Of a stretch of DNA of 64,000 bases, positions 57,281 through 64,000 are shown in pieces. The stretch covers positions 496,001-560,000 of the forward strand of contig NZ_JAHBAH010000001.1 of assembly GCF_020510425.1 (NCBI RefSeq), read 5' to 3'. Each line of letters opens with the position of its first letter. Position 1 is the stretch's first letter. The position numbers and the translations under genes were made by a program. This DNA is from Quatrionicoccus australiensis. Lineage in GTDB: Bacteria > Pseudomonadota > Gammaproteobacteria > Burkholderiales > Rhodocyclaceae. The notes below the pieces were generated by a model that saw only the letters and a list, made by a program, of their open reading frames with translations, did no database searches and was not told where the DNA came from.

Positions 57281-59680
57281 TTAGTTACGAAGCGGCTTGC
57301 CGGTTTCGAGCATGTGCTTGATCCGGGCCTGGGTTTCGGGGGTTTTCAGCAATTCGACGAAGAGGCGGCGCTCGACGGTGATCAGCCATTCCTCGTCGAC
57401 CAGGCTGCCGGTTTCGACTTCGCCGCCGCACAATGCGATGGCAGCCGACTTGGCGACCTTGTAGTCGTGCGCGGAAATCATGCCGCCTTCCTTCATGTTG
57501 ACCAGCATCATTTCCAGGGTCGCGATGCCGTTCTTGCCGGCGACCGGAATACCGCGCGCCATCGGCGGCGGCGCGTAGCCGGCATCGGCCATGGCACGCG
57601 CTTCCTTGATGGCGACGAAGAGCAGCTCGTTGGCGTTGAACAGGATAGTATCGGACGGCTTGGCAAAGCCCATCTCGATCACCTCAACGGCACTCTTGGC
57701 GACCTTGGCCATGGCGATGGTCTGGAACACCGGCTGCAGGAAGTTGAACACTTCACCCGGCGTTGCCGACTGGGCGGCCCATTCGGCGGCACGCACGGCG
57801 AATTCCTTGCAGCCGCCACCGGCCGGAATCAGGCCGACACCGGCTTCAACCAGGCCGACATAGCTTTCCAGCGCCATGACGCGCTTGCCGGCATGCATGA
57901 CAAACTCGCAACCACCGCCCAGGGCCAGGCCCTGTACGGCGGCGACGGTCGGCACTTGTGCATACTTGAGGGTCTGCGAGGCGCGCTGGAATTTCTCGAC
58001 GGTTTCTTCGAGCTTGTCGAACATCCCGGCGGCACAGGCTTCGCCGACCTGCTGCAGGTTGGCACCGACGGCAAACGGCGCTTCATGCCAGAGCACGACG
58101 CCGTCCAGCGTCGTTTCGGCCTGGCGCACGGCGGCGATCACGCCGTCCAACACCTCGTCGCCGATGGTGTGCATCTTGGACTTGAAGGAAATGATGCCGA
58201 TTTTGCGGTCGACCGCCGGTAGGCACCACAAACGCACGCCATCGTTCTCGAACAGCGTCTCGCCGGATTTTTCCGGGTTGAGTGCCGTTTCACCCAGCAC
58301 GCGCTCGGGGAAGAGCTGGCGCTGATAGACCGGCAGCGTCGAGCGCGGCACATAGGCATTCTTGCTCGCCGAGTAGGAACCTTCGGCGGCATGCACGCCG
58401 GTACGCCCGGCTTCCAGCGCCCAGGCCGGCAGCGCGACGTTACTCATGCTCTTGCCGGCGGCGATGTCGGCGGCAACGGCTTGGGCGATGTCGCTCCAGC
58501 CGGCGGCCTGCCAGGTTTCGAACGGCCCTTGGCTCCAGCCGAAGCCCCAGCGCATCGCGAAATCGAGATCGCGCGCATTGTCGGCCACGCTTTCAAGCTG
58601 CACGGCGGCGTAATGGAAGATGTCGCGGAAGATGGCCCACAGGAACTGCGCCTGCGGCTGGCTGGAAGCGCGCAAGGCAGCGAACTTCTCGGCCGGGTTC
58701 TTCATCTTGAGGATGGCGCCGACTTCTTCGGCGATTTCACCGGCCGACTTGCGGTAATCCTGCGCCGCCAGGTCGAGCACCTGGATTTCCTTGCCTTGCT
58801 TCCTGAAGATGCCGCAGCGCGTCTTCTGGCCGAGTGCGCCCTGCCCGATCAGCGCCTGCAGCCAGGCCGGGGTCGTGAAGTAGCTGTGCCACGGGTCGTT
58901 GGGCAGGGTGTCCTGCATGGTCTTGACGACATGCGCCAGGGTATCGAGGCCAACCACGTCGGCGGTGCGATAGGTGGCGCTCTTCGGACGACCGATCTTC
59001 GGACCGGTCAGTGCATCGACTTCGTCGAAACCGAGGCCGAAGGCCTGGGTGTGGTGCATGACGGCGAGAATCGAGAAGACGCCGATGCGGTTGGCGACGA
59101 AGTTCGGCGTATCCAGCGCACGGATGACGCCCTTGCCGAGACGCGAGGTCAGCCAGGTTTCGAGGGCGTCGAGCGTGCCGGCATCGGTGCTTTGCGTGCC
59201 GATGATTTCAACCAGGTGCATGTAGCGCGGCGGGTTGAAGAAATGGATGCCGCAGAAGCGCGGCCGGATGGCTTCCGGCAGGCCCTGGGCCAGCGCGTTC
59301 ATCGACAGGCCGGAGGTATTGGAAGCGACAATCGCATCGGCGCCGATGTGCGGCGCAATCCTGGCGTAGAGGTCGTTCTTCCAGTCCATACGCTCGGCGA
59401 TGGCCTCGATGATGAGGTCGCACTCGGCGAGCAGCGGCAGATGTTCGTCGTAATTGGCGGCGTCAATGAACTTGAGCTTGCCCTTGCTGGCGAGCGGCGC
59501 CGGGTCGAGCTTCTTGAGGCCGTCGAGGGCCTTCCTGACGATACCGTTCTTGTCTCCTTCTTTCGCCGGCAGGTCGAACAGCACGACCGGCACGTTGGCA
59601 TTGGCGAGGTGCGCGGCAATCTGCGCCCCCATCACGCCGGCGCCGAGTACGGCGGCCTTTTTCACGATCAGCTTTTTCAA
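57281..59680 (-). CDS. fadB: 3-hydroxyacyl-CoA dehydrogenase / enoyl-CoA hydratase fusion
   Basis: This 799-residue two-domain enzyme has a dehydrogenase at the N terminus and a hydratase at the C terminus (the reverse of E. coli FadB). NAD binding is AVLGAGVMGAQIAAHLANANVPVVLFD, with SNTSGLSMNAL and GIHFFNPPRYMHLVEII. The hydratase part starts near residue 490 with the oxyanion-hole sequence AVQGLALGGGCEFVMHAGKRV and VEAGVGLIPAGGGCKE. It starts at TTG 59680 with AAGGAG 6 nt upstream. It is the first gene of the seven-gene operon, transcribed from the TTGACC-16-TATAAT promoter. Confidence 0.93.
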   Translation of the reverse strand: MKKLIVKKAAVLGAGVMGAQIAAHLANANVPVVLFDLPAKEGDKNGIVRKALDGLKKLDPAPLASKGKLKFIDAANYDEHLPLLAECDLIIEAIAERMDWKNDLYARIAPHIGADAIVASNTSGLSMNALAQGLPEAIRPRFCGIHFFNPPRYMHLVEIIGTQSTDAGTLDALETWLTSRLGKGVIRALDTPNFVANRIGVFSILAVMHHTQAFGLGFDEVDALTGPKIGRPKSATYRTADVVGLDTLAHVVKTMQDTLPNDPWHSYFTTPAWLQALIGQGALGQKTRCGIFRKQGKEIQVLDLAAQDYRKSAGEIAEEVGAILKMKNPAEKFAALRASSQPQAQFLWAIFRDIFHYAAVQLESVADNARDLDFAMRWGFGWSQGPFETWQAAGWSDIAQAVAADIAAGKSMSNVALPAWALEAGRTGVHAAEGSYSASKNAYVPRSTLPVYQRQLFPERVLGETALNPEKSGETLFENDGVRLWCLPAVDRKIGIISFKSKMHTIGDEVLDGVIAAVRQAETTLDGVVLWHEAPFAVGANLQQVGEACAAGMFDKLEETVEKFQRASQTLKYAQVPTVAAVQGLALGGGCEFVMHAGKRVMALESYVGLVEAGVGLIPAGGGCKEFAVRAAEWAAQSATPGEVFNFLQPVFQTIAMAKVAKSAVEVIEMGFAKPSDTILFNANELLFVAIKEARAMADAGYAPPPMARGIPVAGKNGIATLEMMLVNMKEGGMISAHDYKVAKSAAIALCGGEVETGSLVDEEWLITVERRLFVELLKTPETQARIKHMLETGKPLRN

Positions 59681-59724
59681 GCGCTTCTCCTTTTGGTCTT
59701 ATCTTGCGTTCTTGGAATAAAACG

Positions 59725-59761
59725 AACGTTTGAATTATAGAGCGAGCGCTTTACCGGTCAA
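59725..59761 (-). promoter_or_regulatory. Promoter and paired operator-like palindromes of the beta-oxidation operon
   Basis: On the minus strand TTGACC (59756-59761) and TATAAT (59734-59739) are spaced 16 bp. The 6-bp palindromes AGCGCT (59745-59750, in the spacer) and AACGTT (59725-59730, near +1) lie 20 bp apart. They share flanks, reading ARCGARCGYTTKA on the plus strand. This is the layout expected for a TetR-type fatty-acid repressor such as PsrA/FadR-like proteins (inference). Confidence 0.72.
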
Positions 59762-59793
59762 CTGTTTTTTTGCACTGTTTTTCAACTCGGGAA

Positions 59794-59811
59794 GAAAACC
59801 GCCTCAGGCGG
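59794..59811 (-). terminator. Short intrinsic terminator after the HD-GYP sensor gene
   Basis: A 5-bp GC stem (CCGCC/GGCGG, 3-nt loop, 59799-59811) overlaps the stop codon and is followed by TTTTC on the minus strand. The stem is short, so it is of moderate strength. It would separate this gene from the fad operon just downstream. Confidence 0.5.
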
Positions 59812-61060
59812 CGAAATGCCGGCGCACCTGTTCGCCAAGCAGGGCGCGCACTTCGTCTTCCGAGCGATTGAGCAGCGAGGCATGGATTTCCGCCGCCATC
59901 GGCCGGAACACGGCCATCACTGCCGGATCGAAATGACTGCCGGTATCGCGCTCGAGAATGCCCATCGCGGCGGCGAAGGACATCGGCTCCTTGTAAGGCC
60001 GCTTCGAGCACAAGGCATCGAAGACATCGGCCACAGCAAAGATCCGCGCCGAAAGCGGAATGCCCTCGCCCTGCAGGCGACGCGGATAGCCGCTGCCGTT
60101 CCATTTTTCGTGGTGGCCAGCCACCACTGCATTGGCGCCATCCAGCCAGCCCATGCCGGTGACGATCTCCTCGCCCTGGCAAACGTGGGTACGCATGATT
60201 TCGAACTCCTGCTCATCAAGCTTGCCCGGCTTGAGCAGGATGGCATCGGGCACGCCGATCTTGCCGACATCATGCAGAAAGCTGCCGGCGATCAACGATT
60301 GCATGGCTGCAGACGAAAAACCCATCTGTTCGGCAATACGCGCCGAGATCAGCGCCACGCGATAGTTGTGGGCACCGGTGTCGGAATCCCGCTTGGCAAT
60401 CGCCCGGCCCAGCGCTTCCATCATCGAGATGTGCGAATCGAGCACTTCGCGCGTCTTTTTCTCGTTCTCGGCCGACAGATGCACGACCACCGGGTAAATC
60501 ACTGCGCCGCAGAGCAACGAGGCCAGACCGATCATCAGGGCGGCGGTCAGCGCGCCAGCCAGCATCTGCTCGCGCTGCCAGGCGGGCATGATGCGCACGC
60601 CTTCAAAATAGCCTGAAACACCGGGTTGACCGTCCGGACTCTGCAGAGGCACGAAAATACGCATTGTCCAGCGCCCGTCTGGCAACTGAATGCTGTCGTA
60701 GGATGCAGCGGTGTAGTTCGGGTTCGCGTGTTTGGGCAATAACTCCTCAATCCGCTCTCCATCAGGCGTCATCGCTTCGGCGAGTTTTTTACCGCTTTTG
60801 TCGTAGATTTCGGCGATATCGAACAAGCCGCCAGCCAGCGTCCGCGCCGCCTGCTGGGCGTGCTCGGCAACCTGCGGCCCCTCCAGCGTCAAGGCGTCAA
60901 AATGCTGCAGCATGCGCTTCGACTCTTCCATCGCCAGCGACACCGTGCTCTCTTCGGTGCTCTCCTGCGTCACAAACCAGGCGATCGGGCTGGCGATCGC
61001 CGCCAGCAAAAAACTGACCACCGCAATGCGCACCGCCGTACGCCGATTGAACGTATTCAT
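59804..61060 (-). CDS. Membrane sensor HD-GYP phosphodiesterase
   Basis: This 418-residue protein has an N-terminal helix (TAVRIAVVSFLLAAIASPIAWFV), a periplasmic DUF3365/CHASE-like domain to about residue 190, a second helix (LTAALMIGLASLLCGAVIYPVVV) and an HD-GYP domain. The metal site is complete: SFLHDVGKIGVPD, GHHEKWNGSGYP (Asn in place of the usual Asp, seen in active members) and VADVFDALCSKRPY. It should lower c-di-GMP in response to a periplasmic signal. Start ATG 61060 has GGAGACAAG directly upstream. It is divergent from the efflux operon and upstream of the fad operon. Confidence 0.92.
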   Translation of the reverse strand: MNTFNRRTAVRIAVVSFLLAAIASPIAWFVTQESTEESTVSLAMEESKRMLQHFDALTLEGPQVAEHAQQAARTLAGGLFDIAEIYDKSGKKLAEAMTPDGERIEELLPKHANPNYTAASYDSIQLPDGRWTMRIFVPLQSPDGQPGVSGYFEGVRIMPAWQREQMLAGALTAALMIGLASLLCGAVIYPVVVHLSAENEKKTREVLDSHISMMEALGRAIAKRDSDTGAHNYRVALISARIAEQMGFSSAAMQSLIAGSFLHDVGKIGVPDAILLKPGKLDEQEFEIMRTHVCQGEEIVTGMGWLDGANAVVAGHHEKWNGSGYPRRLQGEGIPLSARIFAVADVFDALCSKRPYKEPMSFAAAMGILERDTGSHFDPAVMAVFRPMAAEIHASLLNRSEDEVRALLGEQVRRHFAA

Positions 61061-61157
61061 CTTGTCTCCATCACCCTTCGCGCGCGGGCTGGCGCGCATT
61101 ATCACCGGCCAAGCTTAAATCATCCTGAAGCGGTTGAATGATCGGCCTATGCTGTTA

Positions 61158-61181
61158 AGGCAGGCTTAATCCAGCCTGCCT
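61158..61181. promoter_or_regulatory. 9-bp inverted repeat upstream of the metal-efflux operon
   Basis: AGGCAGGCT and AGCCTGCCT face each other across 6 bp, ending 32 bp before the adaptor start codon. The flanks add partial symmetry (about 11 of 12 positions). It could be an operator for a metal regulator or a leader hairpin. Confidence 0.5.
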
Positions 61182-61213
61182 AAACTCGCGCAAAACCACT
61201 ATCGGACGGGCTC

Positions 61214-62287
61214 ATGGCTATCCTTCATCGTTTGCTGGCAATCACCTTCTGCACTATTACCCCGCTCGGCTGGGCCGGCGAAACCCTGCAACTGCAGTCC
61301 GCCCAGGTCAAGGCGCTGGGTATCGAAACCATCGTCGCGGGCAGCGCCCAGAGCGGCCGCAACGGCGCCCTGCCGGCCCGCGTACTGGTGCCAACCGAGC
61401 AGATGCGCGTCGTCTCTGCGCCGGTCGCCGGCCTGGTCGAGATGCTTGCCGTCGCGCCCGGCTCGACCGTCAAGCGCGGCCAGGTCGTCGCCCACCTGGC
61501 CAGCCCGCAGGCGCTCGAACTGCAACGCGACGCCCTGCAATCAGGCAGCGCCGCCGCCCTGCAACAACAGAATCTGAAGCGCGACGAACAATTGTTCGCC
61601 GAAGGCCTGATCGCCGAATCCCGCCTGCAGGCGACGCGCAGCGCCGCCGCCCAGGCCGATGCGCAGGCCAGCGAACGCCGTCAGGGTCTCGCCCTGGCCG
61701 GTGTCGCCGCCGGCAAGCTGGGCGGACCGCTCGCCTTGACCAGCCCGCTCGACGGCGTCGTGCTCGAACAGAGTGCCCAGCTCGGCCAGCGCGTCGAAGC
61801 CTCGACCCCGATCTACCGCATCGCCAAGCTGTCGCCGCTGTGGCTGGAAATCCAGGCGCCGCTAGCCGTCGCTACCGCCCAGAAAATCGGCGCCACCGTC
61901 AAGCTGGCCGACAGCCCGATCAGCGGCAAGCTGATCGCCATCGGCCGCGCGGTCGACGCCGCCAGTCAGACGGTTTTGCTGCGTGCCGCCGTGTCGACCG
62001 GTGCCGACAAGCTTTACCCCGGCCAGGTCGTCGAAGTTGAAATGAGCACGCCAGCCGGAGCGCAGCAAAGCCTGCCGGCCGCTGCGCTGGTACGCGACCA
62101 GGGCAAGATCTTCGCTTTCGTGCAGACGGCCGGCAGCGACCAGGGCTACAGCTTCGAGCCGCGTGTCGTGCGCATCGTCAGCCAGGGCGGCGACAACGTC
62201 GTTATCGATGGCATCGCCGTCGGCGAGCGCGTCGCGGTCAAGGGCATTTCCGGCCTCAAGGCAATGTTGACCGGCGTCGGCAAATAA
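61214..62287 (+). CDS. RND efflux periplasmic adaptor (CzcB/CusB-like)
   Basis: This 357-residue membrane-fusion protein has signal peptide MAILHRLLAITFCTITPLGWAG. Lipoyl-like halves surround a helical hairpin: PVAGLVEMLAVAPGSTVKRGQVVAHLASPQ, then helices rich in Gln/Ala (LQQQNLKRDEQLFAEGLIAESRLQATRSAAAQADAQ), then LTSPLDGVVLEQSAQLGQRVEASTPIYRIA. A beta-barrel and C-terminal domain follow (GVGK end). It links the inner-membrane pump to an outer-membrane channel. The pump gene starts 2 bp downstream. No metal-binding His-rich region is visible, so the metal cannot be named. Confidence 0.93.
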   Translation: MAILHRLLAITFCTITPLGWAGETLQLQSAQVKALGIETIVAGSAQSGRNGALPARVLVPTEQMRVVSAPVAGLVEMLAVAPGSTVKRGQVVAHLASPQALELQRDALQSGSAAALQQQNLKRDEQLFAEGLIAESRLQATRSAAAQADAQASERRQGLALAGVAAGKLGGPLALTSPLDGVVLEQSAQLGQRVEASTPIYRIAKLSPLWLEIQAPLAVATAQKIGATVKLADSPISGKLIAIGRAVDAASQTVLLRAAVSTGADKLYPGQVVEVEMSTPAGAQQSLPAAALVRDQGKIFAFVQTAGSDQGYSFEPRVVRIVSQGGDNVVIDGIAVGERVAVKGISGLKAMLTGVGK

Positions 62288-62289
62288 TC

Positions 62290-64000
62290 ATGCTGGCCGC
62301 CCTGATCCGTTTCTCGCTGACCCAGCGCCTGTTGCTGCTGGTCCTCACCGCCATGCTGATCGGCGCCGGCGTGCAGGCTTTCATGGGCCTGCCGATCGAC
62401 GCCTTTCCCGATGTCTCGACGACCCAGGTCAAGATCATCCTGAAGGCACCGGGCATGACGCCGGAAGAGGTCGAAACCCGCCTCGCCGTGCCGGTCGAGC
62501 AGGAAATGCTCGGCATCCCCAACCAGCGCCTGCTGCGCTCGACTTCCAAGTACGCGCTGACCGACATCACCATCGACTTCGAGGACGGCACCGATATCTA
62601 CTGGGCGCGCCAGCAGGTCGGCGAACGCCTCAATTCGGCGATGGGCAACCTGCCGCCCGGCGTCACCGGCGGCATGGCGCCGATCACCACGCCGCTCGGC
62701 GAAATGTTCATGTTCACCATCGAGGGCGACCTGTCGCTCTCGGAAAAGCGAGCCCTGCTCGACTGGGTGATCCGGCCACAGCTGCGCACCATTCCAGGCG
62801 TCGCCGACGTCAACAGTCTGGGCGGCGAAGTACGCACCTTTGAAATCGTGCCGCAACCGCAAAGCCTGGCCGCCCGCGGCCTGGCGCTGAAAGACCTGCA
62901 GGCGGTGCTCGAAAGCAACAACCGCAACGACGGTGCCGGCCGCCTCAACGACGGCGAAGAGTCGCTGCTGGTACGCGCCGAAGGTGCCATTCGCAATGCC
63001 GACGACGTGCGCGCCATTGTTTTGCAAAACAAGGATGGCAACGTCGTGCGCATTGGCGATGTCGCCGAAGTCCGCCTCGGCGCCCTCACCCGCTACGGCG
63101 CAGTCACCAAGGGCGGCAAGGGCGAAGCGGTCGAAGGCCTGGTTCTCGGCCTGCGCGGCGCCAATGCGCAAACCGTGGTCGCCGGCGTCAAAACCAGGCT
63201 CGCCGAAATCGCCCCGACCCTGCCGGCCGGCGTCACGATCGAAGCTTTCTACGACCGCAGCAACCTGGTCGAGCGCGCCGTCGGCACCGTCGCGAAGGCG
63301 CTGTTCGAAGCCATCGTGCTCGTCGTACTGCTGTTGCTCGCCTTCCTCGGCAATTTGCGCGCCGCCATCGTCGTTGCCCTGATGCTGCCGCTCTCGGCGC
63401 TCGCCACCTTCATCCTGATGCGCATGGCCGGGCTTTCGGCCAACCTGATGAGCCTGGGCGGTCTCGCGATAGCCATCGGCATGCTGGTCGATGCCGCCGT
63501 GGTCGTCGTCGAAAACGTCGAAAACCAGTTTGCCGAAGCGCAGGACAAGCAACCCACCCTGCACCTGATCTTCCGCGCCGCGCGCGAAGTCGCCGCGCCG
63601 GTGACTTCGGGCATCGTCATCATCATCATCGTCTTTCTGCCGCTGCTCACGCTGCAGGGCCTGGAAGGCAAGATGTTCGGGCCGGTCGCGCTGACCATCG
63701 TCTTCGCACTCGCCTCATCGCTCTTGCTGTCGCTGACCGTGGTGCCGGTGCTGGCCTCCTACCTGATCAAGCGCGGCGTGCAGCACGAACCCTGGCTGGT
63801 CAGGAAGCTGGCCGCACTCTACGACCGCATCCTCGGTGCCGCACTGACCAACAGCCGGACCTTCATCCTCGGTGCGACCATCGCCCTGGTCGCTGCCGCC
63901 GGCGCTTTCATGCTGCTCGGCAAGAGTTTCATGCCGACCATGGACGAAGGCGACATGATCATGCAGCTGGAGAAACTGCCCTCGATCGGCCTCGACCAGA
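62290..64000 (+). CDS. Heavy-metal RND efflux pump (CzcA/CusA family), 3' end outside the window
   Basis: The reading frame is open from ATG 62290 to the window end (570 codons), the N-terminal half of a ~1030-residue pump. The first membrane helix is RLLLLVLTAMLIGAGVQAF. Then come LPIDAFPDVSTTQVKIILKAPGMTPEEVE and the porter-domain DFEDGTDIYWARQQVGERL, typical of HME-RND proteins. The transmembrane relay region reads GGLAIAIGMLVDAAVVVVENVEN near 63460-63525, with the Asp and Glu of heavy-metal pumps. It is translationally coupled to the adaptor. The metal specificity is not readable from this part. Confidence 0.95.
   Translation, partial: MLAALIRFSLTQRLLLLVLTAMLIGAGVQAFMGLPIDAFPDVSTTQVKIILKAPGMTPEEVETRLAVPVEQEMLGIPNQRLLRSTSKYALTDITIDFEDGTDIYWARQQVGERLNSAMGNLPPGVTGGMAPITTPLGEMFMFTIEGDLSLSEKRALLDWVIRPQLRTIPGVADVNSLGGEVRTFEIVPQPQSLAARGLALKDLQAVLESNNRNDGAGRLNDGEESLLVRAEGAIRNADDVRAIVLQNKDGNVVRIGDVAEVRLGALTRYGAVTKGGKGEAVEGLVLGLRGANAQTVVAGVKTRLAEIAPTLPAGVTIEAFYDRSNLVERAVGTVAKALFEAIVLVVLLLLAFLGNLRAAIVVALMLPLSALATFILMRMAGLSANLMSLGGLAIAIGMLVDAAVVVVENVENQFAEAQDKQPTLHLIFRAAREVAAPVTSGIVIIIIVFLPLLTLQGLEGKMFGPVALTIVFALASSLLLSLTVVPVLASYLIKRGVQHEPWLVRKLAALYDRILGAALTNSRTFILGATIALVAAAGAFMLLGKSFMPTMDEGDMIMQLEKLPSIGLDQ

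Noticed and set aside
1..64000. CRISPR arrays, insertion sequences, prophage, tRNA or rRNA genes
   Set aside because: No regularly spaced repeats, transposase or integrase motifs, or cloverleaf and rRNA signatures were recognised.

Overview
The window is about 64 kb of a high-GC Gram-negative chromosome. It most resembles a betaproteobacterium of the Rhodocyclales (Dechloromonas/Azonexus-like). This rests on a polyhydroxyalkanoate phasin, a RegB/RegA redox pair beside Sco1/PCuAC copper chaperones, the divergent rluD/bamD pair, the gloB-methyltransferase-rnhA-dnaQ gene order, many c-di-GMP proteins, and a long beta-oxidation operon. The genus is an inference from gene content, not a database result. 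No rRNA, tRNA, insertion sequence, prophage or CRISPR array was seen.

Layout. 1-3805: the end of an outer-membrane barrel gene, a small PstS-like periplasmic protein and a convergent hybrid histidine kinase. 4057-7872: a BTAD / degenerate cyclase / AAA / TPR regulator. 7920-20699: a two-partner secretion locus, with a 3680-residue haemagglutinin-like TpsA and its TpsB transporter. 20927-23484: pgeF-rluD diverging from bamD. 23510-31020: a leftward operon of a DUF748 protein, RmuC, a DUF3293 protein and a kinase-HDOD-GAF fusion. 31093-33419: a small membrane protein, a REC-GGDEF cyclase, a CheY-like regulator and a DUF2141 protein. 33416-38305: gloB diverging from a methyltransferase-rnhA-dnaQ-lipase-M18 peptidase run. 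38306-39457: the phasin, and behind it a candidate small RNA. 39458-42236: a small protein, an HD-GYP protein and regBA. 42297-44548: PCuAC-Sco1-FixH-like diverging from a TlpA-type thioredoxin. 44588-47435: a degenerate HD-GYP receptor and a LapG-type protease. 47657-50403: a Slam-like translocon and its probable cargo. 50492-59680: a seven-gene beta-oxidation operon. 59804-61060: an HD-GYP sensor. 61214-64000: a heavy-metal RND efflux adaptor and the start of its pump.

What stands out. (1) A candidate ~59-nt small RNA at 39245-39303 has a good promoter and terminator. Its predicted 5' end is the exact complement of the ribosome-binding sites of the phasin (7 nt) and of two beta-oxidation operon genes (10 nt), and its promoter carries a near-copy of a dyad found upstream of the phasin. 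(2) Identical 19-bp near-palindromes lie in front of regB and between the Sco1/PCuAC operon and tlpA; they look like RegA operators and would link redox sensing to oxidase copper supply. (3) A Slam (type XI) translocon sits next to a probable secreted cargo. (4) An HD-GYP protein with a destroyed metal site sits next to a LapG-type protease, suggesting an inside-out signalling module. (5) Two related operator-like palindromes, 20 bp apart, straddle a near-consensus promoter of the beta-oxidation operon.
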